DNA of 8,455 nt from an uncultured Micrococcales bacterium. Its GTDB lineage: Bacteria > Actinomycetota > Actinomycetes > Actinomycetales > Microbacteriaceae. Below, one piece after another: positions 1 through 5,943 of this stretch. The DNA is taken from assembly GCA_903866485.1 (NCBI GenBank), contig CAIPNT010000025.1:1-8455 (forward strand). The letters are read 5' to 3'. The position numbers and the translations under genes were made by a program. The notes under the pieces were generated by a model. The model was not told the DNA's origin. It was given only the letters and a program-made list of their open reading frames with translations, and searched no databases. Numbering within the stretch: position 1 is the stretch's first letter; the number at the start of each line of letters is the position of its first letter.

Positions 1-88
1 AGGTGGGTGAGAGTGGTCACGAGCAAACCGCCTATCGAGACTTAAGTAAGTTGTCAGTTTAGGGCAGTTTGTTGCTTTAAGAAAGCGC
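1..88. other. Left edge, no established gene
   Basis: This stretch lies downstream of the polyprenyl diphosphate synthase stop. Two short open edges could be partial genes, but neither is convincing. On the plus strand one frame is open from the edge to a TAG at 60-62 (about 19 residues). On the minus strand a GTG at 20-18 opens a frame running off the window (reading M-T-T-L-T-H), with AGGCGG a few bases upstream that could serve as a ribosome binding site. The two are exact antisense of each other over the first 20 bases, so at most one is likely real. A small hairpin, GCTTT-aag-AAAGC at 74-86, lies just past the synthase stop but has no U-tract. Confidence 0.3.
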
Positions 89-1099
89 TTACTGCTGGCG
101 GTCGACCACGGCCTGAGCGAAAAGCTCAAGGGCATTTTTAACTGAACCATTCGGCAACACCTGAATCGATGCAACCGCATCGTCGGCCCAGCGTTTGGCC
201 TCGAGATAGGCCTGCTCGGCAACCGCGTGCTCGCGAAGGCGCTTGACCACATAGGCCAAAACACTGTCTTCGCTTAGGTCGCCGTCGATGAGGGTGAGCA
301 AATCGATAGCCGACTTGTCTCCCTGAGCTGCAGCTCGACGAAGCAACAGCACAGGCATGGTTGGCACGCCGGCCCGAAGGTCGGTGCCAGGAGTCTTGCC
401 CGATGGTCCAGCTTCAGAGATATCTATCACGTCGTCAATTAACTGAAAGGCGACGCCAACTTTCTCACCAAACTGCTTCATTGGCTCTTCGTATTCGGCT
501 GGAGCGCCAGAGAGCACAATTCCAAGTCGAGCCGAAGCGGCAATCAATGAACCTGTCTTGTCTGCCAAAACCTGGATGTAGTGGTCGATTGGATCTTGCC
601 CCTCTAGCGACCCAACAGTTTCGTGCAGCTGGCCAAGGCACAAACGCTCGAAAGTGTCAGCTTGAAGAGTGAGGGATGCTTGACCAAGGTATGAACCCAC
701 CTGTGATGCCCGAGCGAACAACAAGTCGCCAGTGAGAATCGCCACCGAATTGCCCCAAACATGCTGTGCAGTTGGCACACCGCGACGAGTTGGCGCGTCA
801 TCCATCACGTCATCGTGATAGAGCGTTGCAAGATGGGTTAGCTCAACAACAACCGCGGCATCGATGACCTCTTTGCGAGTCGGGTCTCCGAGCTGGGCAG
901 CCAGCAAAACCAAGGCCGGTCGAATGCGCTTGCCTCCGGCATCAACAAGGTGACGCGCCGGTTTTTTGGCCACCGCGTCGGCATAGGTGGTGGCGTCTTT
1001 CAAAGCCAGCTCAACAACCTCGAGGCCGCTCTCAAGCGACTTGAGCAGGGCGCGATCGGCTACCTTGCGCAATTGTTTTGGCAGTGCGATGGGGCTCAC
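89..1099 (-). CDS. Long-chain polyprenyl diphosphate synthase
   Basis: This trans-isoprenyl diphosphate synthase (336 aa, usual family length) condenses isopentenyl diphosphate onto an allylic primer to make the isoprenoid tail that MenA attaches to the naphthoquinone ring. Seen: GGKRIRP (55-61) for substrate binding, the first aspartate-rich motif HDDVMDD (95-101), GQLHET (156-161), KTGSL (181-185) and the second aspartate-rich motif DDVID (222-226), which together bind Mg-diphosphate. The fourth and fifth residues before the first motif are Thr and Ala rather than bulky aromatics. In this family that allows long products, so the likely product is C40 or longer (inference; exact chain length cannot be read). 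The GTG start overlaps the menG stop as GTGA, with AAGGCGG (1110-1104) upstream inside menG, so translation is probably coupled. It resembles actinobacterial GrcC/HepT and bacterial IspB proteins. Confidence 0.93.
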   Translation of the reverse strand: MSPIALPKQLRKVADRALLKSLESGLEVVELALKDATTYADAVAKKPARHLVDAGGKRIRPALVLLAAQLGDPTRKEVIDAAVVVELTHLATLYHDDVMDDAPTRRGVPTAQHVWGNSVAILTGDLLFARASQVGSYLGQASLTLQADTFERLCLGQLHETVGSLEGQDPIDHYIQVLADKTGSLIAASARLGIVLSGAPAEYEEPMKQFGEKVGVAFQLIDDVIDISEAGPSGKTPGTDLRAGVPTMPVLLLRRAAAQGDKSAIDLLTLIDGDLSEDSVLAYVVKRLREHAVAEQAYLEAKRWADDAVASIQVLPNGSVKNALELFAQAVVDRQQ

Positions 1100-1785
1100 T
1101 TGACCGCCTTGTGCACGGCAACGATGCCAAAGGTCAGGTTGCGAAACGAAACCTCAAGATAGCCGGCGTTGGTGATTTTTTGAGCAAGTTCGACCTGACT
1201 TGGCCACGCCAAGATTGACTCAGATAAGTATGAATAGGCCTCAGGGGTCTTGCTGGCCACTGATGAGAAGGCAGGCAAGAGCTTGTTGAGATAAAAGTTA
1301 TAGAACGGGCGAAGCACAGGGTTGGTCACCTTCGAAAATTCGCAGATTACGATGCTGCCGCCAGGTTTGGTCACGCGGTGCATTTCGGCGAGCGCCTTTT
1401 CGACGTCAACCACGTTGCGCAAACCGAATGAGATTGTCACAGAGTCAAACTCGTTTGCCTTGAATGGCAATTTTGTGGCGTCAGCAAAAACAAACTCGAT
1501 GTCTGGGTGGCGCTTGCGGCCAACGGCCAGCATGCCCTCAGAAAAGTCTCCGGCAACCACCTTGATGTCTGGCCCGGTGAAGGCGGCAGAAGATGCCCCG
1601 GTGCCGGCTGCAAGGTCGAGAATCTTTTGACCCGGTTTAGGGTTTACCGCAGAGCGCACGATGCCGCGCCAGCGACGGTCTTGCCCGAATGACAAGAGCG
1701 CGTTGGTTAGGTCATAGGTCGGAGCCACTTCATCGAACATGGCTGCAACTTCGGCTGGCTTCTTGGCCAGGTCTGCTTTGCTCAC
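1096..1785 (-). CDS. menG: Demethylmenaquinone methyltransferase
   Basis: This is a class I SAM-dependent C-methyltransferase (UbiE/MenG family, 229 aa, normal length) that methylates demethylmenaquinone, the last step of menaquinone synthesis, at the inner face of the membrane. Seen: the family opening FDEVAPTYDLTN (17-28), the glycine-rich SAM motif LDLAAGTG (56-63), GDFSEGML (79-86), DATKLPF (102-108), the UbiE signature ISFGLRNV (118-125), the post-motif PGGSIVICEFSK (141-152) and YSYLSESI (184-191). The start is GTG at 1785. It is preceded by AGGTAGGAT, which can be read either as a ribosome binding site or as a TAGGAT -10 box for a leaderless transcript. The 3' end overlaps the polyprenyl synthase gene by four bases, placing methylase and tail synthase in one operon. 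In an organism with ubiquinone the name would be ubiE. The menaquinone context here favours menG. Confidence 0.95.
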   Translation of the reverse strand: MSKADLAKKPAEVAAMFDEVAPTYDLTNALLSFGQDRRWRGIVRSAVNPKPGQKILDLAAGTGASSAAFTGPDIKVVAGDFSEGMLAVGRKRHPDIEFVFADATKLPFKANEFDSVTISFGLRNVVDVEKALAEMHRVTKPGGSIVICEFSKVTNPVLRPFYNFYLNKLLPAFSSVASKTPEAYSYLSESILAWPSQVELAQKITNAGYLEVSFRNLTFGIVAVHKAVK

Positions 1786-1790
1786 GGGTT

Positions 1791-1796
1791 AAATCC
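1791..1796 (-). promoter_or_regulatory. Candidate -10 box upstream of menG
   Basis: Read on the minus strand, TAGGAT matches the actinobacterial TAnnnT -10 pattern and ends five bases after AAGG. It is followed by a short TTAACCC-type stretch and then the GTG start. That spacing would put the transcript start at or next to the start codon (leaderless). No convincing -35 is seen. The overlapping AGGTAGGA could instead act as a Shine-Dalgarno sequence, so the assignment is uncertain. Confidence 0.3.
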
Positions 1797-1872
1797 TACC
1801 TTCGAGGGGATAGGGGCAACCTCGTCGTTGGCGCTGTTATTCCACGCAAACTACACGGATGGCTTTAAGCGT

Positions 1873-2469
1873 CTAGCTTTCGGTCTCATAGATATAGTCG
1901 GTTCTCGACTGGCGACGCACTCGCACGCCGTTGATCGCCGCCCAAGCACCCAGAGCTAAGGCGCCAGCAGCCATGGCCAGGATGCCGACCTGTGCGCTGC
2001 GCATGAAGGTCTCTGCCGGTGTCTCTTGGCCGCTTTGAAGTCTCTTAACCTGAACTGGAGCGTTGGCATCCGGGTCGATGTTGGTGGTGTTGGTTGTCGC
2101 GGTTTTGGTTCCGGCAACCACTGCCCCTACCGACTCATCCTTGTCTGTAACAGTTCGAGGAGGCGCAACTTTGAAGGTTTGCTTGCTGCTCGCCGTGCCG
2201 GTCTTTTGAGAGCTTGCATTGCCTGCCGAAGTGTCTGGTCTGATAACCACCGGCGGCAGGGCAAAGCGGTGATCGTCGCCATCTTTGTGACCGCCGCCAT
2301 CGTCGTGACCGGCATCTTTGTGCAAGCCACGCGGCATGGCACTCGGCGCACTGGTGGCAATTGGTGAGGGCGATGTTGAACTCGAATCGTCTTCGGCAAA
2401 GGCCGCCGAAGCCTGGGATGCAAAGGCCAGCGCAATGAGAGCCGCGGCGGCTAACTTGCTGATTCGCAT
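1873..2469 (-). CDS. Secreted/anchored protein, His-Asp-Gly-rich
   Basis: I do not recognise this 198-residue protein. Its N-terminus is a clear Sec signal peptide: positive residues at 2-5, a hydrophobic core (about 7-17) and a likely cleavage after A-F-A at 25. A Ser/Thr/Pro-rich linker follows (28-45), then a striking segment at 50-67 with four His plus many Asp and Gly, which could bind metal ions (inference). Another low-complexity Ser/Thr/Lys part runs to about 135. A single membrane segment (about 161-179) is followed by a basic stretch R-V-R-R and a Tyr-containing tail (191-198). The expected topology is an extracellular region, one helix and a short cytoplasmic tail. AAAGGTG (2480-2474) lies four bases before the ATG and supports this start. 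It is divergent from menF and upstream of menG on the same strand. A link to quinone or electron transport is only suggested by position. Confidence 0.82.
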   Translation of the reverse strand: MRISKLAAAALIALAFASQASAAFAEDDSSSTSPSPIATSAPSAMPRGLHKDAGHDDGGGHKDGDDHRFALPPVVIRPDTSAGNASSQKTGTASSKQTFKVAPPRTVTDKDESVGAVVAGTKTATTNTTNIDPDANAPVQVKRLQSGQETPAETFMRSAQVGILAMAAGALALGAWAAINGVRVRRQSRTDYIYETES

Positions 2470-2481
2470 CTTGCACCTTTT

Positions 2482-2511
2482 TGTGAGCGGTTAGGATTTT
2501 TGGGGCTCACA
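2482..2511. promoter_or_regulatory. Inverted repeat TGTGAGC-N16-GCTCACA
   Basis: A perfect 7-base inverted repeat has arms at 2482-2488 and 2505-2511, with 16 bases between. It sits directly upstream of the ribosome binding site of the minus-strand gene at 1873-2469. It could be a two-half-site operator, since the arm centres are about two helical turns apart, or a hairpin in the leader of that gene's mRNA. The TGTGA/TCACA cores resemble half-sites of CRP/FNR-family regulators, but the spacing is much wider than their usual six bases. The function is not established. Confidence 0.35.
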
Positions 2512-2513
2512 TT

Positions 2514-2524
2514 TAGGTTACCTA
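2514..2524. promoter_or_regulatory. Perfect 11-base dyad TAGGTtACCTA
   Basis: This is a perfect palindrome with five-base arms around one central T, located roughly mid-way in the 127-base divergent gap between menF and the 198-residue protein gene. A compact symmetric site in a divergent promoter region is typical of a repressor operator. No specific regulator family can be named from it. It lies between the two TGTGA/TCACA inverted repeats. Confidence 0.35.
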
Positions 2525-2525
2525 T

Positions 2526-2564
2526 CTGTGAAGCACTCAAGAAGCGCCTAGATATCTTTCACAG
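2526..2564. promoter_or_regulatory. Inverted repeat CTGTGAA-N25-TTCACAG
   Basis: A second perfect 7-base inverted repeat has arms at 2526-2532 and 2558-2564. It carries the same TGTGA core as the repeat at 2482-2511. Between the arms lies AGATATCT (2550-2557), itself a perfect palindrome and part of an AT-rich stretch (TATCTT, 2553-2558) that could serve as a -10 box for menF. If so, the right-hand half-site would overlap the menF promoter. Both the promoter and the operator readings are inferences. Confidence 0.3.
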
Positions 2565-2596
2565 AAAACCCTCAGAGAAACCGAGAAAGGCCGGCC

Positions 2597-3811
2597 ATGC
2601 CACTGCACCTTTCTAGCGTTGGGCTCGAGACAGGCGACTTCGACATTCTTGAGCACCTGCCGACGAACCCGATGACCTACATCCGTGGCGGTCAGGGAAT
2701 CGTCGGCTGGGGTGAGGCGCTGCGACTAGAGGCTCGAGGCGCCAATCGCATGGCCGCGCTGGCGGCTAAGTGGTCGCAGTTGGTTGCCGAGACAGTGGTT
2801 GAAGACAACGTTCGATTGCCTGGCAGCGGCCTGGTGGCATTTGGCAGCATCGCTTTTGCAGACCAAAGCGAAGCGGCAAGCGTTTTGATTGTTCCGCAGG
2901 TGTTGCTTGGCGTTCGCGATGGGCGGGTTTGGCTAACCCGAGTGGCCAACTATGACGGCCAAGAGTTTTGGAAGTCGAAGCAAGAGTTTTCTGCAAACCT
3001 GCCAGTGCACCTCACCGCCGGCAGCCAGAGCCCAGCCGGCTTCATGCAATCGGTTGCCCAAGCCGTTGAGGCGATTAAGTCTGGCGAACTCGAAAAGACG
3101 GTGCTTGCCCGCGACATAGTGGGCAACTTGCCGCAAGGCTTCGACCTTCGCGCCACACTGGTGCGACTGGCAAAGCGTTTTGACACCTGCTGGATATATT
3201 CGGTGGATGGCATGTTTGGTGCCTCACCAGAGTTGCTGGTTCGGGTCGCCCACGGTCAGGTTTCGGCAAGGGTCTTGGCCGGCACCGCTGCCCGCGGCAC
3301 CGATCGCGAGGTTGACGCCGCGATAGCAACCGCCTTGGCTAGCTCACCAAAAAACACCAACGAACACGCATTTGCCGTTGACTCACTGGTGCAAACCCTG
3401 CAGCCATTCTGCGAGCACGTGGATGCCGACCCTAAACCGTTCAGCCTGGCTCTGCCAAACCTTTGGCATCTGGCCAGCGACGTGCACGGCGTCTTGAAGC
3501 GCAGCGTCTCGGTGCTTGACCTGGCCAACGCGTTGCACCCGACTGCTGCTGTCGCCGGAACCCCTCGCCTCGAGGCGCAGCGGTTGATTGGTCAGCTTGA
3601 ACCATTCGATCGCGCACGCTATGCCGGCCCGATTGGCTGGATTGGGGCCGACGGCGACGGAGAGTGGGCGATTGCCCTGCGCGGAGCTCAAATCGAGGGT
3701 CAAACTGTGCGGGCTTTTGCCGGCTGCGGAATCGTGGCCGAGTCTGAACCTGAGGCCGAGCTCGCCGAAACTGAGCTCAAGTTTTCACCAATGCGTGAAG
3801 CGCTTAACTAG
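2597..3811 (+). CDS. menF: Isochorismate synthase
   Basis: This is a chorismate-utilising enzyme (404 aa, normal for the MenF/EntC/DhbC group) that isomerises chorismate to isochorismate, the entry step of menaquinone synthesis. It is soluble and Mg-dependent. Seen: L-E-K-T-V-L-A-R (165-172), whose Lys167 matches the catalytic base that separates isochorismate synthases from anthranilate synthases; GASPELL (208-214) with Glu212, the expected general acid; LAGTAARG (227-234); NEHAF (255-259) with a likely Mg-binding Glu256; HPTAAVAGTP (314-323); GPIGWIG (344-350); and the C-terminal GCGIVAES then E-P-E-A-E-L-A-E-T-E-L-K motif (376-395). The start is ATG with GAGAAAGG (2583-2590) six bases upstream. 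No siderophore genes are nearby and menD converges on it, so menF is preferred over entC. It is the only pathway enzyme in the window on the plus strand. Confidence 0.93.
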   Translation: MPLHLSSVGLETGDFDILEHLPTNPMTYIRGGQGIVGWGEALRLEARGANRMAALAAKWSQLVAETVVEDNVRLPGSGLVAFGSIAFADQSEAASVLIVPQVLLGVRDGRVWLTRVANYDGQEFWKSKQEFSANLPVHLTAGSQSPAGFMQSVAQAVEAIKSGELEKTVLARDIVGNLPQGFDLRATLVRLAKRFDTCWIYSVDGMFGASPELLVRVAHGQVSARVLAGTAARGTDREVDAAIATALASSPKNTNEHAFAVDSLVQTLQPFCEHVDADPKPFSLALPNLWHLASDVHGVLKRSVSVLDLANALHPTAAVAGTPRLEAQRLIGQLEPFDRARYAGPIGWIGADGDGEWAIALRGAQIEGQTVRAFAGCGIVAESEPEAELAETELKFSPMREALN

Positions 3812-5397
3812 AGCCTGACGTCGATCAAGATGCGCCCCAGCTTGGTAAGCGCTTCATCTAGCTGGCCGAGAGTGTCGACCCGGGCATAAGCCCATCCATA
3901 GGCCTGAGCCAAATGCCAAAGATCTACCTGCTGCGGTGTCTTAAATAGTCTGGTGAACGTGATCTCATCGAGCGTTTTTGCCATTTCGAGGCTGCTAAAG
4001 ATGCTGCCGCCGCCGTCGTTGCCAACAATAACCTGAAGGTTTGGCTCAGGTTCGGTTGCATCGATGGCAAGGGAGCCAGCATCGTGCAGCAGGGTAAGGT
4101 CACCGAGCAAAACGCGAGTGATGCCCTCGGTTGACACAAGTGAAATGCCGGCGGCGGTTGCTACCGTGCCGTCGATGCCGGCGAGACCACGGTTTGAAAA
4201 CACCCGCACAGCCTTAGCTGGAGCCCAAACATCTGCCTCGCGAATCAATCTTGAGGCACCCAAAACCAGTCGGTCTTGACCATCGGTGGCCTGCCAGACC
4301 TTTTCGACAAGGTTGCGACGATCAAGCTCGGCAGTGGACGGATTTGCGCTGGCGTGCTCGGCATCGGCTCGCCGCCAGGCCTCCAGCCACTCAAAGTCAA
4401 CCTCTTGATCGACACTAATTTCGTCAACCGGCTGACCTGCTCGACGCGACACATCAAAATGGCCCATCACCGGGCTGCGCACCACAACCACTTCAACGTT
4501 TTCATTAAAAAGCAGCTTGATTGCTGCTCGACCAAGAGTCGGCTTGCCAAAAACAATGGCCCTGCCGATGCGGCCGGCCAACTCTGCCCGAGGGCCATCC
4601 GTGTCTAAAAGATTGCGATAACCAAGGATGGCGTTTGCGCCAGAGCGCGCTCCCGAAGACGGCTCGGCAAAGAGCGGCCAACCGAAGGCTTCGGCTAGCT
4701 CTACGGCATCGTCTCCCGAGCCGGCGCCGGCGATAACCACTGTTGGCACCTCGGCGGTGAGCACAGCAAATTCGGGCACCGACTCGACAATCTCGGGCAA
4801 CTGCAGGGTTGGCTTGAGCTCGGCCGCGTTTGGGGTTAGCGCCGAAAGCGGTTCGCGAAAGGCAAGATTCAACTGCACCGGACCTGGCTGTTCGCCGTCG
4901 TAGCCAAGTGAAATGGCAATCGCATCGGCGGCCAACTGCGCGGCCTCTGCAAACTCTCGATCGTGGCCATTTGGCGCCACCACATCAAAACATTCGCGCA
5001 CCGCATCGGCAAATATGCCCACCTGGTTGGTGGTTTGGTTTGCGCCGACACCTCGAAGTTCGTGCGGTCGATCGGCGGTCAGCAGAATCAGCGGCACTCC
5101 CGAGTGACTGGCCTCTAAGACGGCTGGGTGCAGGTTGGCAACCGCTGTGCCCGAGGTGGTGATAATCACGGATGGTTCACCCGAAGCCAGAGCCGAACCT
5201 AGCGCGGTGAAACCCAGCGAGCGCTCGTCGAGCCTGACGTGCAAGTCAATTTTGCCGGCGCTTGCAAGCTGGCCAGCGGCGATTGCCAGCGCCTGAGACC
5301 TTGCACCGGGGGCCAAAAAGAAGTTGCGCACGCCGGCCTTGGCGAGCGTGGCCAATAGGTGAGCGGCAAAAACCTGAGCCGGTGAACTATCGGTCAT
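3808..5397 (-). CDS. menD: SEPHCHC synthase
   Basis: This is a thiamine-diphosphate enzyme (529 aa, close to the usual length of about 550). It decarboxylates 2-oxoglutarate and adds the succinyl-semialdehyde unit to isochorismate, giving 2-succinyl-5-enolpyruvyl-6-hydroxy-3-cyclohexene-1-carboxylate. Seen: the substrate-binding loop APGARSQAL (29-37), LDERSLGF (56-63) with Glu58 as the glutamate that activates the cofactor, ITTSGTAVANLHPAV (79-93), TADRPHEL (107-114), GANQTTNQ (118-125), the conserved SNRGLAGIDGTVATAAG (401-417), and the ThDP/Mg motif from GDL (432-434) to GNDGGGSIF (459-467). The usual loop is PGSRS; the Ser to Ala change at residue 32 is the only departure I noticed. The start lies inside the preceding small membrane gene (11-base overlap) with AGGG about eight bases upstream. 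Its stop shares the CTAG at 3808-3811 with menF. Confidence 0.96.
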   Translation of the reverse strand: MTDSSPAQVFAAHLLATLAKAGVRNFFLAPGARSQALAIAAGQLASAGKIDLHVRLDERSLGFTALGSALASGEPSVIITTSGTAVANLHPAVLEASHSGVPLILLTADRPHELRGVGANQTTNQVGIFADAVRECFDVVAPNGHDREFAEAAQLAADAIAISLGYDGEQPGPVQLNLAFREPLSALTPNAAELKPTLQLPEIVESVPEFAVLTAEVPTVVIAGAGSGDDAVELAEAFGWPLFAEPSSGARSGANAILGYRNLLDTDGPRAELAGRIGRAIVFGKPTLGRAAIKLLFNENVEVVVVRSPVMGHFDVSRRAGQPVDEISVDQEVDFEWLEAWRRADAEHASANPSTAELDRRNLVEKVWQATDGQDRLVLGASRLIREADVWAPAKAVRVFSNRGLAGIDGTVATAAGISLVSTEGITRVLLGDLTLLHDAGSLAIDATEPEPNLQVIVGNDGGGSIFSSLEMAKTLDEITFTRLFKTPQQVDLWHLAQAYGWAYARVDTLGQLDEALTKLGRILIDVRL

Positions 5398-5587
5398 CGG
5401 CTTCGCCCTGTTCGTCTAGTTTGCGGGCGAGATTTCGCAAGAATTCTGGGTCGTCATCGGGCGCAAGGGTTCGGGTGCGCTTTTGAGGCTTGACTTTTTT
5501 GCGTTCGATGAGTGCACTCACACCATAGACCAGCCCAAAGACTAGGCCGATGCCAAGCACCACTGCGACGAATACCAATAACCTCAT
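5387..5587 (-). CDS. Small single-pass membrane protein
   Basis: This 66-residue protein has one hydrophobic N-terminal helix (about 2-27), a strongly basic patch (29-39, many Lys/Arg) and an acidic-to-amphipathic tail with APDDDPEFLRNL (42-53) and more charged residues to the end. The likely topology is N-terminus out and basic tail in the cytoplasm. It reads into menD with an 11-base overlap, so the two are almost certainly co-transcribed and perhaps translationally coupled. I cannot assign a family with confidence; small membrane proteins with this kind of layout occur near men genes in other actinobacteria as far as I recall. No Shine-Dalgarno sequence precedes the ATG, while TAGAGT ends six bases upstream of it, which suggests a leaderless mRNA. 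A scaffold or accessory role for the membrane end of the pathway is conjecture. Confidence 0.75.
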   Translation of the reverse strand: MRLLVFVAVVLGIGLVFGLVYGVSALIERKKVKPQKRTRTLAPDDDPEFLRNLARKLDEQGEADDR

Positions 5588-5603
5588 TGGTTAACTCTAA
5601 CCA
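5588..5603. promoter_or_regulatory. Dyad TGGTTA-actc-TAACCA
   Basis: A perfect 6-base inverted repeat with a 4-base centre fills the positions directly upstream of the small membrane protein's ATG. It overlaps that gene's proposed -10 box (TAGAGT, minus strand) and the proposed -35 (TTAACT, 5591-5596) of the opposite gene. A protein bound here would block both promoters. No regulator can be named, and the symmetry could be chance. Confidence 0.3.
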
Positions 5604-5619
5604 GACAAAAACTTAGACT
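5591..5619 (+). promoter_or_regulatory. Candidate leaderless promoter, DUF4229 gene
   Basis: TTAACT (5591-5596) as -35 and TAGACT (5614-5619) as -10 are separated by 17 bases, each matching four of six sigma-70-type consensus positions. TAGACT ends six bases before the ATG at 5626 and no Shine-Dalgarno sequence is present. Both facts point to transcription starting at the ATG itself (leaderless), a common arrangement in Actinobacteria. Confidence 0.5.
5594..5599 (-). promoter_or_regulatory. Candidate -10, small membrane gene and menD
   Basis: On the minus strand TAGAGT is followed by exactly six bases and then the ATG at 5587. It mirrors the spacing and the T-TAGA(C/G)T-TA sequence of the promoter facing the other way. 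No ribosome binding site is visible, so a leaderless transcript carrying the small membrane gene and menD is likely. No clear -35 is seen. Confidence 0.45.
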
Positions 5620-5625
5620 TATTCC

Positions 5626-5895
5626 ATGAAGAATCCATGGTTGAACTACGTGCTTATCCGTTTGGGCCTGTTTATTGGCGTTTTGGTGATCTTGGTCGCC
5701 CTGGGTTTTGACAAGTTTTATAGCGCGCTTATCGCCGCGGTGCTATCTCTAGCCATCTCTCTGCTGTTTTTTCGCAAGCAGCGCGAACGCGTCAGCGAGG
5801 CGGTCTATAACCGCATTTATAAAAATGACACCGAGGGCAGCCCAGACCCTGAGAGCGATCTAGAGAACGAGATTCTCGACTCTACCGACAAATAA
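5626..5895 (+). CDS. DUF4229 family membrane protein
   Basis: This 89-residue integral membrane protein has two hydrophobic helices (about 7-27 and 31-49) joined by a very short turn, making a hairpin in the membrane. A basic stretch (50-55, R-K-Q-R-E-R) follows, then a conserved-looking V-S-E-A-V-Y-N-R segment (56-63) and an acidic tail (68-89). The pattern matches, from memory, the actinobacterial DUF4229 family, whose members lie near menA. The biochemical role is unknown. It is the only small gene here on the plus strand; it diverges from the menD operon and converges on menA with 46 bases between the stop codons. Its ATG lacks a Shine-Dalgarno sequence and appears leaderless. The family call comes from recognition rather than a search. 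Confidence 0.8.
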   Translation: MKNPWLNYVLIRLGLFIGVLVILVALGFDKFYSALIAAVLSLAISLLFFRKQRERVSEAVYNRIYKNDTEGSPDPESDLENEILDSTDK

Positions 5896-5914
5896 CCGGC
5901 AATCATTGGCGGAC

Positions 5915-5943
5915 AGTGCGCTTCGGCACCGACGCGGCGCACT
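5915..5943. terminator. Possible bidirectional terminator hairpin
   Basis: AGTGCGC (5915-5921) and GCGCACT (5937-5943) form a perfect GC-rich 7-base stem around a 15-base loop, between the convergent stops of the DUF4229 gene and menA. The right arm reaches into the menA stop codon. No U-tract follows in either direction, which weakens the intrinsic-terminator reading. A competing shorter stem, GTGC with GCAC (5916-5919 and 5925-5928), is possible. Confidence 0.3.

Noticed and set aside
74..86. GCTTT-aag-AAAGC as a terminator for the polyprenyl synthase gene
   Set aside because: The stem is only five bases, AT-rich, and no U-tract follows on the minus strand.
1804..1817. Mirror-symmetric run CCCCTATCCCC (minus strand) upstream of menG
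   Set aside because: Mirror symmetry does not form a hairpin or a usual protein-binding dyad, and the run is short; I see no function.
2026..2476. Alternative open frames on both strands over the 198-residue protein gene
   Set aside because: Only the frame 2469-1873 gives a signal peptide, a membrane anchor and a well-spaced ribosome binding site; the others are Arg/His/Cys-rich shadows.
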